Shown piece after piece: positions 37,701-45,461 of a stretch of 64,000 nt of DNA (position 1 is the first letter of the stretch; each line of letters starts with the position of its first letter). The position numbers were made by a program, and so were the translations under genes. Location of the stretch: contig NZ_AP026800.1 in NCBI RefSeq assembly GCF_033095945.1, positions 558,001 through 622,000 on the forward strand. The letters are read 5' to 3'. Below the pieces are notes generated by a model. It had not been told where the DNA came from and made no database searches. It was given only the letters and a program-made list of their open reading frames with translations. This stretch comes from Bombiscardovia apis (lineage in GTDB: Bacteria > Actinomycetota > Actinomycetes > Actinomycetales > Bifidobacteriaceae).

Positions 37701-38181
37701 TGCTGCCCCACGCGTAGATCTTATGGTCGTCGGTCAGTGCCATAGAGAAGGTGCTGCCTACGGTCACCTGAGTGAAATGGACACCGGACGGCGTTTTGGC
37801 CCGTATTGGACGAGTGCTGCTGCCGCCGCTGGTACCGTTGCCTAGTTGTCCGAAACTATTATCTCCCCAAGTGTAAACGAGATTATCTGAGCCCAGCGCT
37901 ATGGAATGCATCACATTTGTCTTGATTTGGGTGAAGGAGACTTTTTTCGGATTTGGAGGTGTGACCGTGGTTTCAGCATTGGTGTACGCCCAACCTTGTG
38001 AGGGTGAGATAGTTAAACCGTCCACAGTCTCTGAAGGTGGATTGGAACCACGTTGGAGTTTGCTTATGTCGTCGTTTGCGGGATTAGCTGAACTGTGTTG
38101 TGCTATTCGGGAGATACCACAACCTACTCCAACTAGTGAAAGAAGTATCAAAATAGCGCACAGGGTGCGATAACGGCGCAT
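34747..38181 (-). CDS. RCC1-repeat LPxAG surface protein (paralogue 4), no G tract
   Basis: This is a 1144-residue protein. The ATG at 38181 follows GAGAGGGGAG and starts a signal peptide MRRYRTLCAILILLSLVGVGCG. The frame is open upstream to 38289 without a better start. The order matches the other paralogues: SETVDGLTISPSQG (TIG-like), seven RCC1 blades, a beta-sandwich-like part, an InlB-type B-repeat (WFLGWEDRPGHFWDFTEPI), a TIG-like strand, seven blades and a LPAAG/hydrophobic/NKRR tail. It lacks the poly-G tract of its relatives, so it should be expressed without slipped-strand switching. A Cys at residue 21 could suggest a lipoprotein, but the lipobox is poor. The blades are diverged from one another. 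Confidence 0.87.
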   Translation of the reverse strand: MRRYRTLCAILILLSLVGVGCGISRIAQHSSANPANDDISKLQRGSNPPSETVDGLTISPSQGWAYTNAETTVTPPNPKKVSFTQIKTNVMHSIALGSDNLVYTWGDNSFGQLGNGTSGGSSTRPIRAKTPSGVHFTQVTVGSTFSMALTDDHKIYAWGSNTYGEMGNPAVPLQINQPLPQAIAQGALPTSEHFIQIAAGNGFALALGSDNRIYAWGQNAMGQLGNGLTPSSNLPVVVAQGELPAGEHYVRIANSSLNTALALGSNGKLYTWGANQYGVLGNGSAITRSSTPVQVKLGAAPDDVQFKSMDMGYNHALAIDTNNVLYAWGANESGQLGTGNTTGQRLPVLVNTGALPAGEHFTQVSAGLNHTIALGSDNKVYTWGSNATGQLGDDGGTDQLAPVQINQGELPISTHYTQVTATNFCSFALASNNYVYGWGDNSIGQLGNGSTAITQPTPMETPIIEFTLSDVKFGNTPVPSHTEDPDSGAWKVPVPINSSEQVNVYADYRLNYLTSSGAMTPGEVQTANLHYLYLSFYTVQFDINGGDSQALPDQRVPQDTPTAAHYPKTNPTKEHNWFLGWEDRPGHFWDFTEPITSDMTLKAKWEPYRFTIDPVRGSATGGTAINVTPPAPPEGLRFTQVDGGWYHSLAIASDGSLYAWGKNDFGALGTGDYVSSTHPVRVKTPDNVRFIQVCAGWDISWALTDDGKVYSWGDGRYGMLGTGTDRGSSNVPVEVAIPASAGPITQLGAGAFHCTALDDQGNVYVWGRNNYGQQATGDRIDSNQPHLVASPPDGSHYVQVSSGGYHSLALTSNHDIYGWGRNWEGQLANGDVGRGIVSTSIVKALPGELPAGRHFVKIISGDNHVFAIDDQQQLYGFGWNYYGSLGFPFSSAIGRGSATTPIVIHSPTGAPFDQIAARGQHVLAYSDGVLYSWGGNWSGQLGNGVKGDGIWQWETPASNQGGIERVRQGDLPAGHHFTKLVSSMGQHSLAISDEGLVYTWGDNEYGQLGDGESGTPSNKPEPVKLSQIDHGLQITGVTFDGTPSTTSPPTWNSTKGVWENVTAPDHAPGPATVKIQWTISGQAQDDYPLPFTYDSLPLPAAGATPTRRIGGAAIMSIGTMGGMVLAGYQIANKRRYSNPLRNRQ

Positions 38182-38267
38182 AAAACTCCCCTCTCTAGAA
38201 AAGCACAAAATGTGGCTATGCCTTGTCAGAAAACCTGTGCTAAAGCAGCGCAGCCCAAGTTTAAAAG

Positions 38268-38279
38268 GGTTCCCCAACC
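38268..38279. promoter_or_regulatory. Conserved 12-bp palindrome upstream of RCC1 paralogue 4
   Basis: The coding strand reads GGTTGGGGAACC, about 87 bp before the ATG. It is conserved although the rest of the upstream region differs from those of paralogues 1-3. Confidence 0.55.
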
Positions 38280-38928
38280 CCCTGAGCATGTAAAGCTCAG
38301 TGCATGAGATCTTAGTTTAACACCTGCTTACTCAAGATGTCGCCATGAGCGAAGGTTACGGTTTGCCCTGAAAATGAGGGCCTCAGCTTCCATGTCTTGG
38401 CTCCTGCGGCGGGAAGAGACCTATGCCCATACATCAGTTCTATTCAGAATTGGCCGCGAGCTGCGCAAATGTGCGCTATTTCACAGAAGAAGCGTCCTCG
38501 AAATCCTCCCTTGTACGCCGTTTTGAGAGCTGATAACCCCCGTAGCTAGCGGCGGTGAGGCTGCTGAGTGTCACTACTGCTGGCAATTAGGTGCAAGGAG
38601 GGTGAGGTATCTGCATAAGAGAATGTAATCATAGGGAAGCCCCCCCTATGTCGGGGGGGGGAATTAGGTGCTTGGTGGCCGAAAAGTGCGCTTGCTGGCG
38701 GCTAATCGCGAACTTTCGGCCATTTTTGCCCTAAAAATGGCACTTTTTTGCGCACTTTTGCCCCTAATCGCGAACTTTCGGCCACTGAGGGGTATACGGG
38801 ATATTGAGTACAGGCCGTTGGGTAACAAAACGGTGGGGGCTCGCCGGACTGTTTTAACTCGGCAGTTGCTCAGGCAGGTAAAGGCGAGCAGGTTCTTTTA
38901 CCGCAGTCGTTGGTGTGTTCGTGGTGTT
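38280..38928. other. Non-coding region with homopolymers and nested repeats
   Basis: No supportable gene lies here. It holds C7 (38640-38646) and G9 (38653-38661) separated by six bases, able to form a hairpin. The repeat cluster at 38676-38786 follows. The rest shows nothing recognisable. Confidence 0.6.
38676..38786. repeat. REP-like nested direct and inverted repeats
   Basis: A 21-bp direct repeat CTAATCGCGAACTTTCGGCCA occurs at 38702-38722 and 38764-38784. GTGGCCGAAAAGTGCGC at the left (from 38676) is matched in inverted form by GCGCACTTTT (38750-38759) and TTTCGGCCAC (38777-38786). CATTTTTGCCCTAAAAATG (38721-38739) is a central palindrome. The whole could fold into a compound hairpin of about 110 nt. 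Confidence 0.75.
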
Positions 38929-39609
38929 TTATTTGAACTCTTGGAGGTAGCGGTAGAGGGTGGGGATGGATACGTTGATTTCTGGGGCTACGAGGGGTAC
39001 GGCGCCCTTCATGAGGAATACGCCCTCCTCGTGCAAATCGCGGATGACGCTGAGGCGCTCTTCTTTCGAAAGCTTGCCCCGGCTCAAGCCTAGGCGATCA
39101 ATAGAGTCGTGAACCATGCGCTTGATGGTTTCACTCGAATCGCCTTGCAGATTTTCGTCGATAGTAGTGAGGGGCAGGTGGGCATTGCTGTTGCCGCTCA
39201 AAGAGGTCAAAATCTCAATAGCATCGTTCAAGCCGGTCACGTTGACATTGATGCAAAGAAGGCCAATTAGAGACTGAGAATCGTCTTTAATAAAGTAAGT
39301 AAAGGAGCGAAAAATGTGTCCGTTTAAGGACTTGCCCCGGTAATTGGCTACGTAGTCGTTGCTGATGGCGGAGCCGGTTTTAATCAGGCGCAGCGCTTGG
39401 TCAGTGGTGCCGTCGCCCACCTTGCGGCCCGAGAGCTTGCCATTTTTGATATACACTACGGAAGATTCAAGGTTTTGCACGTCGTGGACCACTATCTCCG
39501 CCATGGAGCCGAATGCTTCAGACAAAAAATCGGCCAGGGGAAAGACTTCCTCCAACTGGTGGACCGTAAAATGCATTGTCTGCTCCCAACTTTCGTCTTG
39601 CTCTTTCAT
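38929..39609 (-). CDS. YheO/DauR-type transcriptional regulator (PAS_6 + HTH)
   Basis: This is a regulator of about 226 residues. The N-terminal YheO-like PAS domain has GSMAEIVVHDVQNLESSVVYI, SNDYVANYRGKSLNGHIFRSFTYFI and LLCINVNV. The C-terminal DauR-like HTH (RGKLSKEERLSVIRDLHEEGVFLMKGAV..ISIPTLYRYL-type) ends the protein. Characterised relatives sense D-amino-acid metabolism, and the neighbours here (RidA, an MFS carrier, a PLP aminotransferase) fit an amino-acid-related role. The ATG at 39609 is preferred over the TTG at 39630, but neither has a strong ribosome-binding site. Confidence 0.85.
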   Translation of the reverse strand: MKEQDESWEQTMHFTVHQLEEVFPLADFLSEAFGSMAEIVVHDVQNLESSVVYIKNGKLSGRKVGDGTTDQALRLIKTGSAISNDYVANYRGKSLNGHIFRSFTYFIKDDSQSLIGLLCINVNVTGLNDAIEILTSLSGNSNAHLPLTTIDENLQGDSSETIKRMVHDSIDRLGLSRGKLSKEERLSVIRDLHEEGVFLMKGAVPLVAPEINVSIPTLYRYLQEFK

Positions 39610-39628
39610 TGTAAGCGGTGAGAGTGCC

Positions 39629-39665
39629 AAAAGGGCGGCTGCAGGGAAAGTGCAGCCGCCCTTTT
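39629..39665 (-). terminator. Rho-independent terminator of the ridA-MFS operon
   Basis: AAAAGGGCGGCTGCA and TGCAGCCGCCCTTTT form a perfect 15-bp stem with a seven-base loop. On the minus strand it ends in TTTT, 23 bp past the MFS stop. Confidence 0.85.
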
Positions 39666-39687
39666 AAGCAGGGAGAAGAGACTTCGC

Positions 39688-40944
39688 TTACTCGAACAAG
39701 TAGTTCTCATCGGTGCGCTGCTGGAAGCGGAATACGACAAGCAGCACGCAGACGACTACCGAGATAATGACAATGCCCCACAAGGAGCCAGTAACCGGGT
39801 CGATATTGAAAGCGCCAGATACGGCCTTGAAGAACCAAGTTGAAGAGGTGAAGCCCAAGCTCGTAATGGCGGAGAAGAGGCCCATTACCAGCGGGTAACG
39901 CTTGCGCTCGGTCAAATTGGAGAGCATGAAGGGGCAGGTGGCCATAATGATAGCTGAACCGGAGCCGATGAGGAATGCTGCCAGGCAGGTAATCGGGAGC
40001 GAGCGCGTGAAGAGCAAGAGCAGAGCCCCGGCCGCAAACAAAGCCAACGAGAAGGGGATCGTCATGTTTTTGCAGACTTGCTTGATGGAGTTAATGAGCA
40101 GGCCAATCACAATAGAAGCGCCAGTGTTGAACATAAGAGCTAAGCCGGCGGCATCGGAATTGCCCAGGTTGTACATGTCTACTTAGACCGCAAGTTTGTT
40201 ATACATGACGGCAACGAGGAAGATGCTGAGGAAACCTAGAAGTTCGCAGACCACAATGTTTGCAGTGCTTTGACGGGCTCCTGCCTTGAGCTGATACTGG
40301 TCGGCGCTGCTGCTGTCGTCGGTGACTTTCTCGGCCGGAACGAAGAGGAAGACTGGAATGAGAGCCAAGACGGCAATGGCATAGAGCCAGTAGTTATATA
40401 CCCAGCTTTGGAGGGCCAAAAGTCCGCCCACATACATAATGACCATCGAAGCGCCGTTTTGCACGGCCAGATTCCAGCCCATCAGCGTAGAAAGCTGCTT
40501 GCCGTGGAAGAAGTGCGCTTCCAAGCTGGGAAGCATGGTGGTAATAATGCCCACGCCAAAGCCTACGACGATGGCGAAGAAGAGGAGCTCGTTGACCGAA
40601 TCATGCATCACAATCGGCAGCAAGCCACCCACGGAAACAAAGAGACAGGCCGTAATGCCTACGAAGCGGAAGGAGAGGCGTTCCAAGAGCTTACCGAAGA
40701 TAACGGCGGAAACCATGGCGGCAGAGGAGCCGATGGAGACAATGGACTCAACTTTGGATGGATCTTCGTTGGGGAAGCTCTCCTGAATCTTGGCGACCGA
40801 GGGCGAGATGTTAGCGTCGAAACGCGAGACGACAGCCAGCACAAAAATACCGATGAGTACGCCAATTGTGGCCTTACTGAAGAGGGAACTGGCGGAAGTT
40901 TTGGATTGGTTGGTTGACTGGGGCTTGGATGGTGAGTTGGCCAT
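39688..40944 (-). pseudogene. MFS transporter gene interrupted by an in-frame stop
   Basis: The reading frame codes for a 12-helix MFS carrier of about 418 codons. It starts MANSPSKPQ at 40944, two bases after the ridA stop, with its ribosome-binding site (GGAGGAAGGAG) inside the end of ridA. A TAA at 40183-40185 interrupts it after MYNKLAV. The same frame continues at once with VDMYNLGNSDAAG and five more helices. No frameshift is needed, so a single substitution explains it, perhaps a Tyr codon to TAA. The truncated product lacks the C-terminal helices and is probably non-functional. The substrate is unknown. Confidence 0.85.
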
Positions 40945-40945
40945 G

Positions 40946-41299
40946 TTAACTCCTTCCTCCTGAGGCTACGATGGCCTCGATTTCGATGTCTGCACCGGGG
41001 ATAAGTCCGGCTACGGCAAAAGCGCTCCGGGCTGGGTAAGGTTCCGAGAAGAACTCTGCATAGACCTCGTTCATCTGTGCGAAGTCGGCAAAATCGCGCA
41101 AGAAGACGGTGGTTTTAATGATGTCTTGGCGCCCGCATCCAAACTCTTTGACGGCTGTTTCAAGGTTGGAGAGCGCCTGTTGCGTCTGGGCACGAATACC
41201 CTCTGGATAAGTACCAGTGGCAGGGTCGGTGGGTAATTGACCGGAGACGTAGTATGTTTCACCCTGCTGGCGCCAAGTGGAGTACGGATGCGTTGACAT
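40946..41299 (-). CDS. RidA/YjgF/YER057c/UK114 family protein
   Basis: This is a 117-residue protein of the Rid family, whose members hydrolyse reactive enamine/imine intermediates released by PLP enzymes. The family segments are YYVSGQLPTDPATGTYPEGI, TQQALSNLETAVKEFG, IIKTTVFLRDFADFAQMNEVYAEFF and YPARSAFAVAGLIPGADIEIEAIV (catalytic Arg in the PARSA loop). The start at 41299 follows GGAAGGACACC. It is co-transcribed with the MFS gene and divergent from a PLP aminotransferase/lyase gene, whose product could release the iminoacids it clears. Confidence 0.92.
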   Translation of the reverse strand: MSTHPYSTWRQQGETYYVSGQLPTDPATGTYPEGIRAQTQQALSNLETAVKEFGCGRQDIIKTTVFLRDFADFAQMNEVYAEFFSEPYPARSAFAVAGLIPGADIEIEAIVASGGRS

Positions 41300-41697
41300 T
41301 GCGGTGTCCTTCCTGTGTATGAGTTGGCCCAGCGCTTCGATGTGCTCGGCCAGATGTACTAATAATAACTTATTATCATGATTCTGCAAATATGGCAGAG
41401 GGGCTCTGGGTGACAATTGGTGCTGCTGTCTATTTGTGAATGAGTAAACGGCTGTTAGAAAGCGCTTTCTGTGAGGATTGACTGGTGGTTTGCTGATAGG
41501 GCTACTGTGTGATAATTTTATATCAACACACGGAGAGTGTGGGCCCATGTATTGCGCGGCGGGCTCTGCGGCCAGCGAGGACCGGATTGAAAGCTGCTAG
41601 GGCATAAGATATACGGCTCCGCATGGAGTCAAGTGGGCTGGCTGGCTGCTAGAGTTCAAGCAATGCGGTCGGTAGAGCGCACGAGGAAAGGATTGTC
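41300..41697. promoter_or_regulatory. Divergent ridA/patB control region
   Basis: The 398-bp gap between divergent genes holds a perfect palindrome ATAATAA-C-TTATTAT (41362-41376), 63 bp before ridA. It also holds an imperfect one around GATA..TATC (41507-41530). These are candidates for operators or promoters of the ridA operon and of the aminotransferase gene. No gene is supportable in this interval. Confidence 0.45.
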
Positions 41698-42912
41698 ATG
41701 ACGAAGTATGATTTCACCTCAATTATGGACCGGCGGGGCAAGGATGCTATCGCTATTGACGGCGTGGGGGCTATGCCCGGATTCAACCCAGACCCGCCAA
41801 AAGAAGGCTTCGATATCATCCCTATGTGGATTGCTGATATGAACTTTCCGACGGTTCCCACGGTGCCGCAGGCGATGATTGACCGTGCAAAGCACCCAGC
41901 ATACGGCTACTATGCCATGCCAGATAGCTACTTTAAAGCCATTATTGACTGGCAGCGCGACCGCCATGGAGTCGAAGTGCCCAAGGAGGCCATTGGCTAC
42001 GAGAATGGTGTGATTGGTGCCGCGGTTGCCACTCTGCGCTCCTTCGTCTCTCCCGGTGACTCGGTCTTGGTACACAGTCCCACTTACTTGGGCTTTACGA
42101 ACATGCTCAACGACAACGGCTACAACATTGTCCATTCTCCACTCAAGAAGGATGCTCAGGGCACGTGGCGTATGGATTACGATGATATGCGCCAAAAGCT
42201 GCGCGACAACAACATACACGTGGCCGTCTTCTGCAGCCCTCACAACCCTTGCGGCCGCGTGTGGGAGCGTGAAGAGATTGAGGAAGCTATGAAGGTCTTT
42301 GAAGAGGCCGAGTGTACGGTGATTTCCGACGAGATTTGGTCGGATATTCTCTTGGGCGATTCCGAGCATGTTCCCACGCAATTGGTGAGTGAGTATGCCC
42401 GCAACCACACGGTCGCCACCTATGCGCCCAGCAAGACCTTCAATTTGGCAGGCTTAATCGGCAGCTACCATATTATTTACAACAAGGCCCTGCGCGACCG
42501 CGTCACTTCGATGGGGCACAAGACTCATTACAACGAGATGAACGTGATGTCTATGCATGCCCTGTTGGCTGCTTACAGTCCAGAAGGGCGCGAATGGGCC
42601 GACGAGCTATGCCAAGTATTGGCTGGCAACGCTGATTTTGCTTACAACTACATTCAAGAGCACTTCGAGGGCGTGGAAGTTTCGAAGCCTGAAGGTACCT
42701 ACATGATGTTCTTGGATTGCAAGGGTTGGTGTGAGAGCCACAACAAGAGCTTGGATAAGCTCATTAAGGCTGGCTGGGATGTAGGTGTCACTTGGCAAGA
42801 TGGTCGCCAGTTCCAAGACCCTTGGTCGATTCGGTTGAACTTGGCCTCGCCATTCAGCCGGATTGAGGAAGCCTTCAGCCGTATGGATAAGTACGTTTTT
42901 AACGCTGAGTAA
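41698..42912 (+). CDS. MalY/PatB-type PLP-dependent C-S lyase/aminotransferase
   Basis: This is a 404-residue fold-type I PLP enzyme. It has PMWIADMNFPTVPTVPQAM near the N-terminus, the YENGVIGAAVATLRSFVSPGD loop, VFCSPHNPCGRVW (cofactor-binding Asn), ISDEIWSDILL (Asp for the pyridine nitrogen) and YAPSKTFNLAGL with the Schiff-base Lys. The C-terminal Arg that holds the substrate carboxylate is in WSIRLNLASP. PatB/MalY members cleave cystathionine or cysteine. The RidA neighbour fits an enzyme that releases 2-aminoacrylate. The start follows AGGAAAGGATTGTC. Confidence 0.92.
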   Translation: MTKYDFTSIMDRRGKDAIAIDGVGAMPGFNPDPPKEGFDIIPMWIADMNFPTVPTVPQAMIDRAKHPAYGYYAMPDSYFKAIIDWQRDRHGVEVPKEAIGYENGVIGAAVATLRSFVSPGDSVLVHSPTYLGFTNMLNDNGYNIVHSPLKKDAQGTWRMDYDDMRQKLRDNNIHVAVFCSPHNPCGRVWEREEIEEAMKVFEEAECTVISDEIWSDILLGDSEHVPTQLVSEYARNHTVATYAPSKTFNLAGLIGSYHIIYNKALRDRVTSMGHKTHYNEMNVMSMHALLAAYSPEGREWADELCQVLAGNADFAYNYIQEHFEGVEVSKPEGTYMMFLDCKGWCESHNKSLDKLIKAGWDVGVTWQDGRQFQDPWSIRLNLASPFSRIEEAFSRMDKYVFNAE

Positions 42913-42956
42913 GATTACTGCGCTATCTAGCAGGCACTGCCAATGCTAGTAAGGCG

Positions 42957-43000
42957 AAGGCGGTGGTTCCGGTGCTATTGGACATCAGGGCCACCGCCTT
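42957..43000 (+). terminator. Hairpin after the PatB-type gene
   Basis: AAGGCGGTGG (42957-42966) pairs with CCACCGCCTT (42991-43000) across a 24-base loop. Only a weak T-rich tail follows. Confidence 0.55.
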
Positions 43001-43078
43001 GCTCTTGAGACGCTTGCAAGTGAGCAAGAACTACTGGCATCTATAAGGGGGTTATATCGGCTAGTACCAGAGCGCTAA

Positions 43079-44020
43079 TCAGGCGCCGACCTTGTCGCTC
43101 ACTTTGTTGAGGGCCTCAACATCTTCATCGCTCAGCTCAAGCTTGGCTGCTGCCAAGAGGGCGGGCAGCTGGCTGGGAATGCGGGCCGAAGCAATAGGAG
43201 CCGCAATCTGCGGGCGATGGTTGAGCCAGGCGAGGGCCACGGTAGCCAGTTCAGCGTCGTGCTCCTTGGCGATGCGGTCCAGCTCAGAGACCACGTCGAG
43301 CCCGGCAGGTGTGAAGTAATCCTTGACCATGCCCTCGCGCTTCTTACCCTTCAAGTCGTCCTCGGTGCGATACTTGCCGGTGAGGAAGCCTGAAGCTAGC
43401 GAGAAGTAGGGGAACACGGACAGATTCTCATCTTTGGCCACCTGCATGAGTCCGCTCTCATAATCCTTGCGGTGCACCAGATTATATTGGGGCTCAAGGG
43501 CCACAGGCAGGGTCAGGTTGTTCTCGTGGGCAATCTTGAACCACTCACGAATGCGCTCGGCCGAATAGTTGGACAGGCCAATTGCGCGCACCTTGCCGTC
43601 TTTGACTAGCTTGTCGAAAGCGGCGGCGGTCTCCTCAAGCGGCGTCTTCTCGTCGTCGAAGTGAGCGTAGTAGAGGTCGATGTGGTCAAGGCCCAAGCGT
43701 AGGAGGGATTCATCGGCGGCTGCGGTGATATTGTCAGCCGAAAGTCCTTGGTACTGCGGGTGCTGGCTCACTTTAGTGGCCACCATGACCTGGTCGCGCT
43801 TGCCCGAAGTTGCCAGCCAACGGCCCAAGACTATTTCAGATTCGCCACCCGAGTGGCCCGGAGCCCAAGCGGAGTAGACGTCAGCGGTGTCGATAAGGTT
43901 GCCGCCCGCCTCCACGTATGAGTCGAGTACTTCCTTGCTGTTCGCTTCGTCGCTAGTCCATCCGAAAGTATTGCCGCCCAAAACTAGTGGGAACACATCA
44001 GTATCTATCAGCTTTGCCAT
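43079..44020 (-). CDS. Aldo/keto reductase
   Basis: This NADPH-dependent oxidoreductase of about 313 residues has an (alpha/beta)8 fold. Visible AKR elements are LGGNTFGW, LIDTADVYSAWAPGHSGGESEIVLGRWL (catalytic Asp/Tyr), VMVATKVSQH (Lys), HIDLYYAHFDDEKTPLEET (His position), RAIGLSNYS and IAAPIASARIPSQL near the cofactor end. The substrate is not predictable. The ATG at 44020 follows AGAAAGGCACAAGG; the frame extends to 44077 without a site. It is monocistronic. Confidence 0.92.
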   Translation of the reverse strand: MAKLIDTDVFPLVLGGNTFGWTSDEANSKEVLDSYVEAGGNLIDTADVYSAWAPGHSGGESEIVLGRWLATSGKRDQVMVATKVSQHPQYQGLSADNITAAADESLLRLGLDHIDLYYAHFDDEKTPLEETAAAFDKLVKDGKVRAIGLSNYSAERIREWFKIAHENNLTLPVALEPQYNLVHRKDYESGLMQVAKDENLSVFPYFSLASGFLTGKYRTEDDLKGKKREGMVKDYFTPAGLDVVSELDRIAKEHDAELATVALAWLNHRPQIAAPIASARIPSQLPALLAAAKLELSDEDVEALNKVSDKVGA

Positions 44021-44205
44021 CCTTGTGCCTTTCTTCTGTGCTGAGCACCCGGCTGTCTGCCCCCGTCTTGATGGCAAGTGCTTTACTGAGTTCTCTCACT
44101 TATTATTGTCCTCGCTTCGGCTGAACAATGAGTGCAATTGCGCCTCCTGCTAAAAAAGCGCGTGTTGGATAAAATTCCTACTTAACTCTTACCCTCGCTC
44201 CTGCC

Positions 44206-44235
44206 TTGTCTTCCTGATAGGCTTATGGCTAATAG
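44206..44235 (+). promoter_or_regulatory. Candidate promoter of the SPFH gene
   Basis: TTGTCT (44206-44211), an 18-base spacer and TAATAG (44230-44235) lie 25 bp before the ATG at 44260, which follows CGGAGGGAAAT. A short leader is predicted. Confidence 0.4.
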
Positions 44236-44259
44236 ATATAAGAGGAATCGGAGGGAAAT

Positions 44260-45213
44260 ATGCACGGATTATTAGCGCTGCTCGTGTTAGTTGTGCTACT
44301 GGTGATGGTTCTGGGGGGAGCTATTTACGTGGTGCCTCAGCAGAAGGCATATATTATTGAGCGCTTTGGTAAGTTCCATTCCATCGCCCTAGCAGGTTTG
44401 CATTTCAAGATTCCTTTTGTTGACCGCGTGGCCAATAAGACCAATATGCGGGTCAACCAGCTCAATGTGAAGTTGGAGACGAAGACGCGAGACAATGTGT
44501 TTGTAACGGTCATCGTGTCTACTCAGTTCCGTGTAGACCCCAAAAATGTAGCTACGGCCTACTACGAGCTACAAGACCCGGCCGGTCAGCTGCGCTCTTA
44601 TATGGAAGATGCCCTGCGTTCAGCAATTCCTTCCCTCACCCTGGACGATGCTTTTGCTCGCAAAGACGACATCGCTTCCGATGTGCAGCGCACGGTGGGC
44701 CAAGAAATGCAGCGCTTTGGCTTCTCAGTTATCAAGACGCTGGTTACTGCTATCGATCCTTCCGCTCAGGTGAAGCAGGCTATGGACTCTATCAATGCTG
44801 CTCAGCGCGAGAAGGAAGCTACACGCGAGCGGGCTGAGGCTCACCGTATCGAGATTGAGACTCAGGCTACAGCAGATGCTGAGAAGACCCGCTTGCAGGG
44901 TGAAGGCCAGGCCAACTACCGCCGCGAGATTGCTAACGGTATCGTTGACCAGATTAAGAGTCTGCGCGCTGTGGGCATGGATATTGACTCAGTCAACAAT
45001 GTGGTGCTCTTCAACCAGTATCTCGACGTGATGCGCTCGCTAGCCGAGTCGGCTAACGCTAAGACGGTTGTCTTGCCTGCCTCGACTCCAGGTGGTTACA
45101 ACGATTTGTATAGCCAGATGACTTCTGCGTTGATGACGGCACAGTCGAGCGATTTGGCCGACGCTGCTGCCGAAGTGCAAGCTGCCAGTCAGCAGACGGG
45201 GTTGCAGTACTGA
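44260..45213 (+). CDS. SPFH/band 7 (stomatin-like) membrane protein
   Basis: This is a 317-residue protein with one N-terminal membrane helix (about residues 4-25), then the band 7 domain: VPQQKAYIIERFGKFHSIALAGLHFKIPFVDRV, VSTQFRVDPKNVATAYYEL and RSAIPSLTLDDAFARKDDI. A long charged coiled coil (about 180-250) includes an AQREKEATRERAEAHRIEIE-type stretch. Such proteins oligomerise in membrane microdomains and scaffold proteases or other complexes. No NfeD partner is adjacent. The start follows CGGAGGGAAAT. Confidence 0.93.
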   Translation: MHGLLALLVLVVLLVMVLGGAIYVVPQQKAYIIERFGKFHSIALAGLHFKIPFVDRVANKTNMRVNQLNVKLETKTRDNVFVTVIVSTQFRVDPKNVATAYYELQDPAGQLRSYMEDALRSAIPSLTLDDAFARKDDIASDVQRTVGQEMQRFGFSVIKTLVTAIDPSAQVKQAMDSINAAQREKEATRERAEAHRIEIETQATADAEKTRLQGEGQANYRREIANGIVDQIKSLRAVGMDIDSVNNVVLFNQYLDVMRSLAESANAKTVVLPASTPGGYNDLYSQMTSALMTAQSSDLADAAAEVQAASQQTGLQY

Positions 45214-45342
45214 AGCTATGAGGTAAGAAATGAGCATGAATGCTGGATATGATGCAGTCATACGTTTGTAGTGCTCGAGATAGCGGGTTCCAGAATGTTT
45301 TTCTAGGGCCCGCTTTCATTTTTTAGCTCTGTGCCAAATATG

Positions 45343-45371
45343 TTAACAGTGTCAACTTTATGTGGAATAAT
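45343..45371 (+). promoter_or_regulatory. Promoter of the MacB-like ABC transporter gene
   Basis: TTAACA (45343-45348), exactly 17 bases, then AATAAT (45366-45371) match the housekeeping consensus at five of six positions each. The predicted leader to the ATG at 45462 is about 85 nt. Confidence 0.65.
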
Positions 45372-45461
45372 AAATTAGCACGGTCAGTGTTGCTTCCTTG
45401 ATTGCTTGGTTGGGGCGGCTTCGTTCGATATGATCGTCCACAACCAGGGGAGCGAAAGCCC

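Noticed and set aside
38179..38181. RCC1 paralogue 4 as a lipoprotein
   Set aside because: The Cys in LVGVGCG lacks a proper lipobox residue at -3, and the C-terminal anchor-like tail makes lipidation unnecessary. It was not annotated as such.
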